The notes below the pieces were generated by a model. The model was not told where the DNA came from, did no database searches, and worked only from the letters and a program-made list of their open reading frames with translations. Positions 1-9,360 of a stretch of 64,000 bases of DNA are shown here, one piece after another. The position numbers were made by a program, and so were the translations under genes. Position 1 is the stretch's first letter. Every line of letters starts with the position of its first letter. Source of the DNA: JAEUIE01 sp047602475 (lineage in GTDB: Bacteria; Planctomycetota; Planctomycetia; Gemmatales; HRBIN36); NCBI GenBank assembly GCA_047602475.1, contig JASGHE010000002.1:1550001-1614000 (forward strand), written 5' to 3'.

Positions 1-189
1 TTGTCATGGTCAGTAACGTGCATACCCCTTACCCCAGAGATGGCGATAACCTCGACGCGACTGCCAGGTACATTCCACAAAGACCCGGCTGATCAAATGA
101 TCGTAGCGACAGCGATGGAATTGGGGTGCCCACTCGTAACAATGGATCAACGAATCAGGCAATACCCGCATGTGACGTTGGCCCCTTAG
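1..189 (+). CDS. PIN-domain toxin (VapC-like), C-terminal fragment
   Basis: The frame is open from the first base, so the gene begins before the window. The 62 visible residues contain HKDPADQMIVATA followed by PLVTMDQRI. These are the last conserved acidic patch (DPAD) and the strand after it in VapC-type PIN ribonucleases. In that family the acidic residues bind Mg2+ and cut RNA, usually tRNA or rRNA, and a small antitoxin is encoded just upstream. The antitoxin, if present, lies outside the window. The stop is 16 bases before the helicase start. Family assignment is good; toxin activity is inferred. Confidence 0.7.
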   Translation: MSWSVTCIPLTPEMAITSTRLPGTFHKDPADQMIVATAMELGCPLVTMDQRIRQYPHVTLAP

Positions 190-205
190 ACGCTTTTGAA
201 AACAG

Positions 206-2837
206 ATGTCCCACCTTCCCCTCAGCAGTGATGGAGCACTCAAACTGATTGAGCCCGCTCTGCGCTCGTGGTGGAAGGCGCAATTCCCCGAAGGCCCGAC
301 GACAACACAACGACTCGCTTGGCCGACGATTCTTTCAGGGCACCATACTCTCCTCTCTGCACCTACCGGAACCGGCAAGACTCTTGCAGCACTTCTACCG
401 GTTTATCAAGAGTTAACAGGTCGACAGGAGCCTCGCCCTCCCGGCGTGAAGTGTCTGTATCTTGCGCCGCTCAAGGCGCTGTGCAACGATCTGCACGTCC
501 GCATCACAAACGACTTAGTGCAACTCAATGAATTGTTGAATAGAGACTGGAAACTGTGCCACACTCCGACTGTACTCAGTCGGGGTGTGGATATCAATCG
601 CTTGGAATCACACCCCGACGGGAGTACCCGCCGGAGTGTGGCACAGGCTCCGATTACAGTTGGTTTGCGTACCGGTGATGTCAGTCAGAAACAGCGAGCG
701 CAACTACTAGACGATCCACCGGACATCCTCGTCAGCACACCGGAGAGTCTGTCGCTGCTATTGGCTCATCCTGATGCGAAGGCCATCCTGCAAAACATTC
801 GCTGGGTCATTGTCGATGAAGTCCATGCACTGGCCTGCAACAAACGTGGGGCAGACTTGGCTGTTTCGCTTCAGCGGCTCGAACAACTTTGCCCACAGCC
901 ACCGCAGCGTATCGGCTTGTCTGCCACTTGCTTACCGCTGGATGAAGTCGCGCATTGGCTTGGTGGCGTCAACCACTCGGTTGATATCCTCAGCGTTCCG
1001 GATCGTTCCCAATGGCATCTCGATATCGTCGATCTTACCCAGGCCAGCCTCGACTCCGCCTTCCTTCCCACGATGCTGAATCGGCTACAGAACCTCATCG
1101 AAGAGCACCGCACGCTCCTGGTCTTCACCAATGTCCGCAGTCTGGCGGAACGTATCTCCTGGTCGCTGCGTCGTCGGCTGCCTCACCTCGCTGAACAGAT
1201 TGCTGTGCATCATGGTTCTATCGCTCGCGCAGCCCGGCATCATGTGGAAGGTCAGTTGCAGCGGGGCGAGCTGCGGGTGATCATCAGCAGCACCAGCCTG
1301 GAACTAGGCGTGGATATCGGCACCATCGATCATGTCGCCTTCATTCATGCCCCCGGCGGCGCTGCCCGGCTGTTGCAGCGGGTTGGGCGAGGTGGTCATC
1401 GACCCGGCGGCAAACGGTCGGGAACTCTGTTCGTCGGTTCTTACATCGAACTGCTGGAAGCGGTCACCACCAAGGCTGCGGCTGAGGATGGCTTTCTGGA
1501 ACCGCTCACGTTGCCACAGTCGCCTCTGGATGTGCTGTGTCAGCAGCTCATTGCCATGGCGGTGAGCAAACGCTTCTCGGTGCGGGCTGCGTGGGATCTG
1601 CTGCACGAGACGTATCCCTTCAGATTCCTGGAGATCGACGACTTCGCCCGCTGCCTCGAATACCTCACTGGCGGAAACAGCCAGCTCGATGTTCCGCCCC
1701 GTATCAAGATCGTGGATCATCATCTTGTCTGTGCTTCACCGATTACGCCACGCTTGTATCGGACCAATGCAGGCACGATACAAGATGAGCCACACAAAAA
1801 GGTGCATCTGGAAGAAACGGTGCTCGGATCGGTGCCGAACCAGTTCGCGGATCGGCTGTTGCCCGGTGATCGGTTCCTTCTTACGGGTCGAGTCTATGAA
1901 CTGGTTCGCCATGAACGGTCAGCCATCGTGGTGAAGGAATCGAGTGGTCTGCCGGCTTTTACCCGCTGGCAGGGTGGGACGATGTTCATGTCGCCGATGT
2001 TGGCGGAACGCTTCTGGTCGCTGCGGGCCAGGCTGGGCGACGCCCTGGTGGAATCGAAGGAAACAGCCAGGCAACTTCTCGACAGCGAGTATGGCATCAG
2101 TGAGGAACCGAGAAACGCTTTGTCCGATTGGCTGCATCGACAGATGAAGGTCAGCGAGATACCAGATCGAGGGTTGCTCGTCGAAGCATACGCTTCCCCT
2201 GAAGGCGAGTACGTTCATTATGCCTTTCATCTGCCGCTAGCTGCACCGGCGTGTGAAGGGTTGGCACGAGTCTTGAGTTGGCGGCTGCGGCCGGCGATGA
2301 ACTTTCCTCTGGAGCCGGGGCCGCTCGGCTTTCTGATCACGCTACCGGCGGAACTGGAACTGACCCCGGAAAAGTTGAGAGACTTGCTCTGTCCTGATGA
2401 TTATCAACTTGATCTGCAACGCGTCATCGTCAATGGCCCGGCGACTGGGTCGCAAGTTCATGGAAGCTGCCCACACCGGCATGATGCTGCTGCGAGCGCC
2501 CCTCAAGGGGAAGCATCGCAAGGTGGGGGGCACCCATTGGGGCGGTGATAAGCTGATGCACTGGCTGCGGTTCGCTGCGGGTGACTTTCCATTGTTACAG
2601 CAGGCCCAGCGAGAAGCCTGCGACGATTACTACCAGGCCCAGAGTGCAGAAGCGTACCTCCAGCGGTTGCAACTCGAAGAGATTCGGTTACGATGGACGG
2701 CTGACCTGTCTCCCCTGGCGGCGGAGTGGATGCCTCACTCCAGCCTCGCCCCCGAAACCACCCTGACCAGTCTGGATGAACTGCTCCTTTCTCTCAGTGC
2801 ATCATCGCAGGAGGCGACCCATGTGGCATCAGGATGA
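206..2837 (+). CDS. Lhr-like DEXH-box helicase (ligase-associated DNA damage response type), frameshifted near 2438
   Basis: Superfamily 2 DNA helicase of the Lhr-related group found with PdeM. Walker A is APTGTGKT (K58) and the DEVH box is at residues 204-207. Later motifs include SATCLP, STSLELGVDIG and QRVGRGGHR. The first frame runs to a stop at 2548, but from about 2440 its translation stops resembling the family. The +1 frame then gives RRLGRKFMEAAHTGMMLL and the normal C-terminal domain, stopping at 2837. Removing one C from the CCC at 2437-2439 joins both parts into a protein of about 876 residues. The end overlaps the start of pdeM by 17 bases, which supports one operon. The break is probably a sequence error; a real C-terminal truncation cannot be excluded. 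Confidence 0.85.
2808..2814 (+). promoter_or_regulatory. Ribosome binding site deciding the pdeM start
   Basis: CAGGAGG lies 6 bases before the ATG at 2821. The reading frame is open further upstream (an ATG at 2776), but that start has no such site and adds a non-homologous leader inside the helicase gene. The site therefore favours 2821. Confidence 0.7.
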
Positions 2838-3513
2838 TTGGTTACTTACGGCGGAACGGGTTGCGATTCATCGGCCGACTCATACAGCGGTGCTGGCTGA
2901 CATGCACCTGGGCTACGTCACTGCTCGGCGTGGCGATGGCGAAGCGGTGCCTCACTTTGGTGAAGTCGAACGGCTCGACTACCTGGCCCAGATGCTGGAA
3001 CTGCTCGATGTCAAGCAGATAGTCATTGCCGGCGATCTGGTGGAATCTGCCAGGCATGGTCACGAGGCTGTGAGAAATTGGGTCGCTGAGCTGCGTGAAA
3101 GGCAGATCATCCCCCATCTGGTGCCCGGCAATCATGATACCGGCCTGCATGATATCGAAGGCCTGCAGATGCATCCCAACGGCTATGGGTTGGGGGAGTG
3201 GCTGGTGCTGCATGATGTTGAGTTGAATGATCCTCGCTGTATCGTTCAGGGGCATCTGCATCCCACGTTGCGATCAGCAACACTTCCTGGGGAAGCACCC
3301 TGTTATCTTCAGACAGATAATAGACTGCTTCTTCCGGCCTGGAGTGAACATGCAGCCGGGGTCAGTGTGTTGGGAATGACCGACTGGAACGAGGCGAACT
3401 GTCATGGCATCGTCGGTACTCAGGTGATTGCGCTGGGTAGAGTCGATAAACTGGCCAAGCAGCTTCGCCGTCGACCGCGCCCGTTTCGCATCGGTTTTGG
3501 ATTGGTGACGTAG
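2821..3513 (+). CDS. pdeM: Ligase-associated metallophosphoesterase PdeM
   Basis: 230-residue calcineurin-like phosphoesterase. The metal-binding motifs appear in order: DMHLGY, GDLVES, GNHD and GHLHP. The N-terminus (WHQDDWLLTAERVAIH) is typical of the bacterial PdeM group, which is encoded with an Lhr-type helicase, an ATP-dependent DNA ligase and an exonuclease in a DNA-repair cassette. Here only the helicase precedes it, and an unrelated membrane protein follows after 16 bases. The ligase and exonuclease are not in the window. Family membership is clear; the exact repair role is inferred from the cassette. Confidence 0.85.
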   Translation: MWHQDDWLLTAERVAIHRPTHTAVLADMHLGYVTARRGDGEAVPHFGEVERLDYLAQMLELLDVKQIVIAGDLVESARHGHEAVRNWVAELRERQIIPHLVPGNHDTGLHDIEGLQMHPNGYGLGEWLVLHDVELNDPRCIVQGHLHPTLRSATLPGEAPCYLQTDNRLLLPAWSEHAAGVSVLGMTDWNEANCHGIVGTQVIALGRVDKLAKQLRRRPRPFRIGFGLVT

Positions 3514-3529
3514 CTGTTACAGGAAAAGG

Positions 3530-4144
3530 ATGATGCAAGACTGGATCAAAACCGTGCAGGACTTTATCGCTACCGATGAAGGGCGTTGGGCCATTGTTGG
3601 TGTAATCGGCGCGATAGTGTTCCTTCTTATTCTCAATAGTGCCCTGAAACGCTGGCGACGAGGACGTCAACAGCAGCCTAATCTCGAACTGCTTGAAGAC
3701 ATGGCGACTTATGCGCCCGCTCCGCCATTGCCAGCGGGAGAACGGCCACTGGTGCTTTATGGTCTGCCGGTGCGGGTTCGCTTGATCGTTTTGGGGCCAC
3801 TCGGCACGGACGCAGGCCAACTGGAAGAACGGGATGTAGTGCCGATATTGGAACAGATCGTGCCCGGCCTCAAGGATCGGCTACAGATCGACTTGCCGAG
3901 AGTCAGGCTGTGGCCGAAGCAACTCAGTCACAACGGTTTCGTCGCTGCGTTTCGACGTAACACTCAGTTACCCCAAAGCGATGATCGTGTCAAACGCTGG
4001 GTATTAATCGTGGGTAAGGTGCTGCGAGATGGTAGCCCGATTGCGGTGGGATTAGCCCTTCAGTCCAACGAAGCCAACACGCTTGGCCCTGTGGTGCTGC
4101 AACATGCCCATCAGTGGATGGAGGTATTGCGGTTCGATAAGTAG
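3530..4144 (+). CDS. Single-span membrane protein of unknown function
   Basis: 204 residues. A hydrophobic segment at about residues 21-40 (WAIVGVIGAIVFLLILNSAL) is followed by basic residues (KRWRRGR), so the protein is probably anchored with its larger C-terminal part in the cytoplasm. That part is a mixed alpha/beta region of about 140 residues with no motif I recognise. It starts 16 bases after pdeM on the same strand and may be co-transcribed. I assign no function. Confidence 0.6.
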   Translation: MMQDWIKTVQDFIATDEGRWAIVGVIGAIVFLLILNSALKRWRRGRQQQPNLELLEDMATYAPAPPLPAGERPLVLYGLPVRVRLIVLGPLGTDAGQLEERDVVPILEQIVPGLKDRLQIDLPRVRLWPKQLSHNGFVAAFRRNTQLPQSDDRVKRWVLIVGKVLRDGSPIAVGLALQSNEANTLGPVVLQHAHQWMEVLRFDK

Positions 4145-4155
4145 CATCTTGAGTC

Positions 4156-4253
4156 GTGGCAGGGTTATTCGTTGCTCCGAATGACCCTGGTGGATGTGCA
4201 AAAACATCGTTGTTCCACAGGGTCATGCATGAGTACATGCATAACCCTGCCAC
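4156..4253. repeat. Long imperfect hairpin with outer arms GTGGCAGGGTTAT
   Basis: The outer arm 4156-4168 pairs with 4241-4253 (13 of 13). Inside, 4182-4194 pairs with 4213-4225 with one bulge. A third small stem, ATGCATG-AGTA-CATGCAT, lies at 4225-4242. It is followed by CCCTGCCACAA. It sits just after the stop of the membrane protein and before the convergent gene, so it could terminate transcription, but it has no T-run. The nested, symmetrical build resembles a small repeated element. Confidence 0.6.
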
Positions 4254-4285
4254 AACCTGAGAAACGTGCAATCTATTGAAACGAA

Positions 4286-4319
4286 GCAGGGGGCAGTTTG
4301 AGTACAAACTGCCCCCTGC
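4286..4319. repeat. Perfect 15-bp hairpin with AGTA loop
   Basis: GCAGGGGGCAGTTTG (4286-4300) pairs without mismatch with 4305-4319 across the loop AGTA. It is followed by CCACAA, as is the neighbouring element ending at 4253, and the two share the GAGTAC centre. It lies 23 bases beyond the stop of the convergent outer-membrane protein gene and may act as its terminator. Confidence 0.7.
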
Positions 4320-4341
4320 CACAATTTCAGATAAACCGGAC

Positions 4342-5838
4342 TTAGAACCGCCAGCGGAGTTCTGCTCGCAGGTTATTTTGGAACCAGGTCGGCGTGGTTA
4401 GAGCGAACGAGTAGCCTGCATAGTAATCGCAGTTGCCATACACGGTGCCGCGGACGCCCCAGGCTGATTCGATGACCGTGCCGACGGCGCTGGATGTTGT
4501 CTGGAAGGTCGGCAGTGAATCGATGAAGTCAGACTGCAACCCACGCAGCGTGGACCAGCCAATGAGTTCGGTGACCGGCTTGATCGAGAACGAGTCGCCA
4601 CGGTACATGTCGTAGCTGAGACCCAGAGCATATCGCAGCGTATAGCCGGAGTAGTTGAGGCCCCCGACGGGAATCCAGTTGCGGATTTCCGATTCCAGCG
4701 TGAAGTCCTGGCTCAGTTTCTGCCAGAGCAAGAGACTCGGTTCGATGACGGAGTGCCCTGTGCCGAGTCCTCTGACTTCCGAGCCCGTGGGGAAGATAAG
4801 CCTGAGCTGGAATGTCTGTACTTGCTCAGGCATGGCGAAATAAGCGAGCTTAAAGCCCATGTTGAAGTCGCCGCCACCGATGGCTGAAGGATTTTCCGTC
4901 GGTCGAATGTAGCGGACAGGCATTTCCATGAAACCGCTGAAGCGGGGCGTGAAGGCCCATTCGACATAGGTAACGCCTTCGAACATGTCGATGTTGCTTT
5001 CGGGCACTTCAAAGCCTCGGCCATTGATTTCCGTGCCATCGAAGTACTGTCTGCTTCTTCCGACAAAGAACTCAGCACGATCCGGCGTGGGGTTCTTCCA
5101 TCGGGCATCGTAACGCAGCCGTACCTTGTTGCCGATGAGCGCCGAATCAATCCAGCCGACATTCGACTCAGAGAGGCTGGGCGGGAGGAACTCGATCGAA
5201 TTGTTGGGTACGCCTTCATGGCTGGTCATCCAGTCAGGCCACTGCATTTCGGGCATCTGCCAGTCGCCGTAGGCATTCTCGCGGACAGGCACCTTGACGA
5301 GCTTGGGGGCAAGCTCATCGGGAAGGCGAGCGGGCGTGGTGGGTGTCAGAGGAGAAGCTGATCCGGGCACTTGCGCTACCGGAAGAGCCTGCGCCTTTTC
5401 CTGAGGAAGAAAGGTGAGCGGTTCATCCCGGCGGGCGGGGATGACCTTCTCCGTCTTCTCCACAACCTTCTCTACTTTCTTCTCTGCCTTCCTCTCAACC
5501 GTCTTTTCAACGGTCTTCTCCGCAGCCTTGCCTGGCTCGGTTTCTGTCATGGTGATGGGTTCGTCCACCTTCTCGCGCTTGACCTTGATGGTCTTGAACT
5601 CGCCGTTGCCGGTGATCTTCATCTGTTCGCGGGTCTTGGGCATTGCCTTGATCACTTCAACGACGATCTCGTCTTCCTCGATGGGTTCCTTGGCCATCAC
5701 CTGCACGATGGCAGGTTGCTGTGCAGCGGGAGGAAGCAGACCACTCTCTCGATCCGCTTTGGGTGTCTGGGCCATAAGCCAGGTGCCTGGTGCGATCAAC
5801 AGTGTGAGCGTGCCCAGTTGAATCCAGCGTGACGACAT
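4342..5838 (-). CDS. Secreted beta-barrel-like outer-membrane protein with Lys/Glu/Val-rich linker
   Basis: 498 residues when started at 5838, where AGAGGGGGCAGAAC precedes the ATG; a start 10 codons upstream lacks such a site. A signal peptide (hydrophobic LGTLTLLIAPGTWLMAQ) is followed by a low-complexity linker built of repeated KTVEK/KKVEK units at about residues 108-135. The C-terminal 300 residues alternate polar and aromatic residues and end in ELRWRF; a terminal aromatic is typical of BAM-inserted barrels. I do not recognise a named family. A role in the outer membrane is inferred from the signal peptide and the C-terminus. Confidence 0.65.
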   Translation of the reverse strand: MSSRWIQLGTLTLLIAPGTWLMAQTPKADRESGLLPPAAQQPAIVQVMAKEPIEEDEIVVEVIKAMPKTREQMKITGNGEFKTIKVKREKVDEPITMTETEPGKAAEKTVEKTVERKAEKKVEKVVEKTEKVIPARRDEPLTFLPQEKAQALPVAQVPGSASPLTPTTPARLPDELAPKLVKVPVRENAYGDWQMPEMQWPDWMTSHEGVPNNSIEFLPPSLSESNVGWIDSALIGNKVRLRYDARWKNPTPDRAEFFVGRSRQYFDGTEINGRGFEVPESNIDMFEGVTYVEWAFTPRFSGFMEMPVRYIRPTENPSAIGGGDFNMGFKLAYFAMPEQVQTFQLRLIFPTGSEVRGLGTGHSVIEPSLLLWQKLSQDFTLESEIRNWIPVGGLNYSGYTLRYALGLSYDMYRGDSFSIKPVTELIGWSTLRGLQSDFIDSLPTFQTTSSAVGTVIESAWGVRGTVYGNCDYYAGYSFALTTPTWFQNNLRAELRWRF

Positions 5839-6495
5839 GTTCTGCCCCCTCTTGTTGGAAGTCTGCACGAAACTTGAGTCCCCTTCTTCGCGCAGTCTCC
5901 GCCCTTGACGGCTATGCCCTCAAGGGTCTCGCAGGTCATATCGTCCAGAAGATCGGTAAACATGGAGCAATAGGCACAAAGCATAAGGCTTCCTTACACC
6001 ACCGAGATGGCATCCTCGTTACATTCGGAAAGCCTTGCCCAGTGTTACAACTTCATAGCTAGTTCACCAAACTTTCGCTAAAGTATGAGGGTGAAGTTGG
6101 CTGGGATCATGGTTACACGGAGGACTGAAAAGGGTATTTGTTCATCGTAGCTGATGTGAAGACCTGGGTTGTTTTGATCCCGGAGGGATCGCATCTGTTA
6201 GCCGGTGGTTGAGCGCAGCGATACCACCGGAAGAGAAGAAAAGAAAGATCGATATCCCGGAGGGGTTACAGCAGGTTCTGGCCTTGTGTTCCTGCCTGCT
6301 GGCACCCTTTCAGGGTGCTGGCAAACAAAATGCCGTTCTCCGGTGGTATCGCTTCGCTCAACCACCGGCTAATAGCTATGACCCCTCCGGGGTCAGTAGA
6401 AACATCGACTGCCTTGCAAAGCTCTGTCCGTTCTTTCTTGTCCCCATGCCTGTTGTTGATCGAACCTCGTTATCACTCTTTTCGGAGCAACCTGT
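5839..6495. other. 657-base divergent intergenic region
   Basis: This stretch separates the divergent outer-membrane and M16 protease genes and must hold both promoters. I see no convincing open gene. The only clear structure is the inverted repeat at 6176-6394, including a small GCACCCT-TTC-AGGGTGC hairpin at 6302-6318. I could not pick promoters with confidence. Confidence 0.5.
6176..6394. repeat. Inverted repeat with 55-bp arms
   Basis: The left arm 6176-6230 and right arm 6340-6394 are near-perfect reverse complements, with a few scattered mismatches. Their cores are TTAGCCGGTGGTTGAGC at the left and its complement at the right, bounded by GATCCCGGAGGGATC-like ends. The 109-base middle holds another copy of the CCCGGAGGGGT motif and a small hairpin. 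No transposase is present. It may be a non-autonomous element or a large intergenic hairpin. Confidence 0.7.
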
Positions 6496-9255
6496 ATGCG
6501 AAGATTGCTGTTATTCAGCGTGGCGCTGTTAGCGCCCTGTTGGGCCCTGGCTCAGGAGCCTAAGAAAGTAACCACGGTCGAAGGTATCACCGAGTACCGC
6601 CTCGACAATGGGTGCAAAGTCCTCCTCTACCCCGATAACTCTCGCAGCACGGTGACCGTTGCCCTCACCGTCTTTGTCGGCAGCAGGCATGAAGGCTACG
6701 GTGAAACCGGCATGGCTCACCTCCTCGAGCACATGGTTTTCAAGGGCACCCCCACCAACAAGAACATCCCCAAGGCCCTGCAGAGCCATGGCGCTAATTT
6801 CAATGGCACCACCAACGTCGACCGCACCAACTACTTCGAAACTATGCCCGCCAACGATGAAAATCTCGAGTTCGGCATCCAACTCGAAGCTGATCGACTG
6901 GTTAACAGCCTCATCCGCCGGGAAGACTTGATGTCCGAGTTCAGCGTCGTTCGCAGCGAGTTTGAATCGGGCGAGAACAGTCCCACCCGTGTGCTCAACC
7001 AGCGCATGATGGCTGTGGCCTATGAATGGCACAACTACGGCAAATCGACCATCGGCAACCGTACCGATATTGAACGTGTCCCCGTCGATAACCTGCGTGA
7101 GTTCTACAAGAAGTTCTACCAGCCCGATAATTGCATGGTCGTCATCGCCGGCAAGTTCGATGAGGCCAAGGCTCTGATCCTCGTGCAGAAGTATTTCGGC
7201 AGCATCAAGAAGCCTGATCGGGAACTGCCCAAGACCTACACCGAAGAACCGGCACAGGATGGTGAACGTCTGGTCACTCTTCGCCGGGTTGGTGAAAACG
7301 GCGCGATCGGCGTGCTCTATCACATCCCTGCCGGGCGCCATGCTGATTACCCAGCGTTGGAAGTGCTGGCTCAGACCATGTCCGCTCCACCGAGCGGCAT
7401 TCTCTACAAGAAACTCGTCGAAACCAAGTTAACCACCAGCGCCGGCGGCTTTGCCCAGGGTCTGCACGATCCAGGCGTGATTGAGTTCTCTGTCCAGGTT
7501 CCTAAGGGTGGAGACGTCGACAAAGTGCGAGATGTTCTGCTCGAAACGATCGACGAAGTTGTCAAGAACGGCCTCTCTGCTGAAGACATCAACCGCACCA
7601 AGACCCGTATCCTCAAGAATCGGGAGAACTCTGCAGCCAACACCTCGCAGATTGCTGTGGGCCTTAGCGGTTGGGCGGCACAGGGTGATTGGCGGTTGTA
7701 CTTCCTGCATCGTGACCGCATCGAAAAGGTCACTCCTGAAGATGTGAAAGCGGTCGCAGCCAAGTATCTCAAGCGTGATAACCGCACGCTGGGCGTGTTT
7801 ATCCCGACCAAGGAACCGCAGCGTGCCGCCATCGCTGCTGCACCTGCCGCCAGTGAAATTGTTGATGGTTACAAGGGCAGGGCAGTGGTGGCCATGGGTG
7901 AAGCCTTCAACGCTTCGCCGAGCAATATCGAAGCCCGCACCAAGAGTTACGATCTTACCGGCGGGGCCAAGGGCGCTGTGCTGGTCAAGAAGAACAAGGG
8001 CGAGCAGGTGACTGCCATCGTCACCATTCGCTATGGCAACGAAGAGAACCTCAAGGGCATGGAGAACGCTGCTGCCATGCTCTCGCCGTTGATGATGCGT
8101 GGCACCAAGAAGCTGAGCTACCAGGAACTGCGCGACGAGATGGATCGGCTCGGCGTCAACATCGGTGGTGGCTTCGGCGGAGGCGGTGGTGGCGGACGTC
8201 GTGGCGGTGGTGGTGGAGGCGGCGGTGGCTTAGGCTCGCTGTCCATCACCGTTTCTGCCAAGAAGAACACGCTTATTCCCGCTCTCGATCTTCTGCAACA
8301 GATTCTGCGTGAACCGCTGCTGCCCGAGAAAGAGTTCGAGACGATGGTTCGTGGGCAGATCTCGATGCTGGGCAGCATGAAGGATGAACCTTCCGCCCTG
8401 GTGGGGAACAAGCTTTCCCGCATGCTCTCGTCCTACCCCAAGGATGACATCCGCTACGTGCCGACCATTGAGGAATCACTGGAACGGCTGCAACACGCCA
8501 AGATCGATCAGGTGCGCAAGCTCCATGCCGAGTATCTCGGCGCTGAAAATGCCACCGCAGTCGTCGTCGGCGATTGCGACGAAGCAGCAGTCGTGGCCCG
8601 GCTTAATGAGCTGTTCAAGGATTGGAAGGCGAGCCAGCCCTATGCCCGGATCACACGACCCCAGGTCAGCAACAAGGAAGCTGTCGTTGAGAAGATCAAA
8701 ACTCCCGATAAGGCCAACGCTGTGTTCGCGGCAGGCCTCGAACTCCCCATGCGGGATGACGACACCGACTACCCGGCCCTGATGATGGCGAACTACATCT
8801 TCGGTGGCAGCGGCACCTTGTCCTCAAGACTTGGCGACCGCATTCGTCAGAAGGAAGGTCTTTCCTATGGCGTCACCTCGTCCCTGGCGGTCGATCCGTT
8901 GGAGAAGCGGGGCAGCTTCCGCATCCAGGCCATCTGCAACCCGACCAACATGGAGAAGCTCGAGAAGTGCGTACGGGAAGAGCTCGACAAGATGATCAAG
9001 GAGGGCGTCACCGAGAAGGAACTCGACGAAGCTCGACAGGGTTGGCTCAACGCTCAGATGGCCCGCTTCGTGCAGGATGGAGCCATTGCCGGCACCCTCG
9101 GTAACAACATCCAACTGAAGCGGACGATGGCCTACTATTCCGAACAGGAATCGAAGGTACGCAATCTCACCGCTCCCCAGATCGGCGAAGCGTTCAAGAA
9201 GTACGTTGATCCGAAGAAGCTGCTGGTCGTGGAGGGTGGGGATTTTAATAAGTAG
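6496..9255 (+). CDS. Exported M16 family zinc metalloprotease, two-domain
   Basis: 919 residues with a signal peptide (MRRLLLFSVALLAPCWALAQ). The first peptidase half carries the inverted zinc motif HLLEH at residues 75-79, and E155 lies exactly 76 residues later, the spacing of the third zinc ligand in M16 enzymes. The second half (about residues 480-919) keeps the fold but lacks HxxEH, as in processing-peptidase-like proteins. An unusual loop of about 28 residues, almost all glycine with two arginines, interrupts the second half at about residues 554-582. The protein probably degrades peptides in the periplasm. A strong terminator follows. Confidence 0.92.
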   Translation: MRRLLLFSVALLAPCWALAQEPKKVTTVEGITEYRLDNGCKVLLYPDNSRSTVTVALTVFVGSRHEGYGETGMAHLLEHMVFKGTPTNKNIPKALQSHGANFNGTTNVDRTNYFETMPANDENLEFGIQLEADRLVNSLIRREDLMSEFSVVRSEFESGENSPTRVLNQRMMAVAYEWHNYGKSTIGNRTDIERVPVDNLREFYKKFYQPDNCMVVIAGKFDEAKALILVQKYFGSIKKPDRELPKTYTEEPAQDGERLVTLRRVGENGAIGVLYHIPAGRHADYPALEVLAQTMSAPPSGILYKKLVETKLTTSAGGFAQGLHDPGVIEFSVQVPKGGDVDKVRDVLLETIDEVVKNGLSAEDINRTKTRILKNRENSAANTSQIAVGLSGWAAQGDWRLYFLHRDRIEKVTPEDVKAVAAKYLKRDNRTLGVFIPTKEPQRAAIAAAPAASEIVDGYKGRAVVAMGEAFNASPSNIEARTKSYDLTGGAKGAVLVKKNKGEQVTAIVTIRYGNEENLKGMENAAAMLSPLMMRGTKKLSYQELRDEMDRLGVNIGGGFGGGGGGGRRGGGGGGGGGLGSLSITVSAKKNTLIPALDLLQQILREPLLPEKEFETMVRGQISMLGSMKDEPSALVGNKLSRMLSSYPKDDIRYVPTIEESLERLQHAKIDQVRKLHAEYLGAENATAVVVGDCDEAAVVARLNELFKDWKASQPYARITRPQVSNKEAVVEKIKTPDKANAVFAAGLELPMRDDDTDYPALMMANYIFGGSGTLSSRLGDRIRQKEGLSYGVTSSLAVDPLEKRGSFRIQAICNPTNMEKLEKCVREELDKMIKEGVTEKELDEARQGWLNAQMARFVQDGAIAGTLGNNIQLKRTMAYYSEQESKVRNLTAPQIGEAFKKYVDPKKLLVVEGGDFNK

Positions 9256-9284
9256 CTAACAGCTAACAGCTAACAGCTAACAGC
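9254..9284. repeat. Tandem AGCTAAC repeat, four copies
   Basis: Four exact AGCTAAC units plus AGC begin inside the stop codon of the M16 protease gene. It is a simple sequence repeat with no evident function. Confidence 0.8.
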
Positions 9285-9297
9285 AATCAAAACACTA

Positions 9298-9335
9298 AAG
9301 CCCTTCTTCGCTTGCGGAGAAGGGCTTCTTCTTTG
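9298..9335 (+). terminator. Rho-independent terminator of the M16 protease gene
   Basis: AAGCCCTTCT (9298-9307) pairs perfectly with AGAAGGGCTT (9318-9327) across a 10-base loop and is followed by a T-rich stretch. It lies 43 bases after the stop. Confidence 0.85.
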
Positions 9336-9360
9336 CTGATATCTTTTCTTATTCTGGCTA

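Noticed and set aside
2430..2445. Programmed +1 frameshift in the helicase gene
   Set aside because: No slippery site or downstream structure is evident, and many other genes in the window show the same type of break.
4286..4319. Riboswitch or attenuator
   Set aside because: It lies between two convergent stops, not upstream of a gene, and lacks ligand-domain complexity.
9254..9284. CRISPR-like tandem repeat
   Set aside because: The units are 7 bases with no spacers, so it is a simple repeat.
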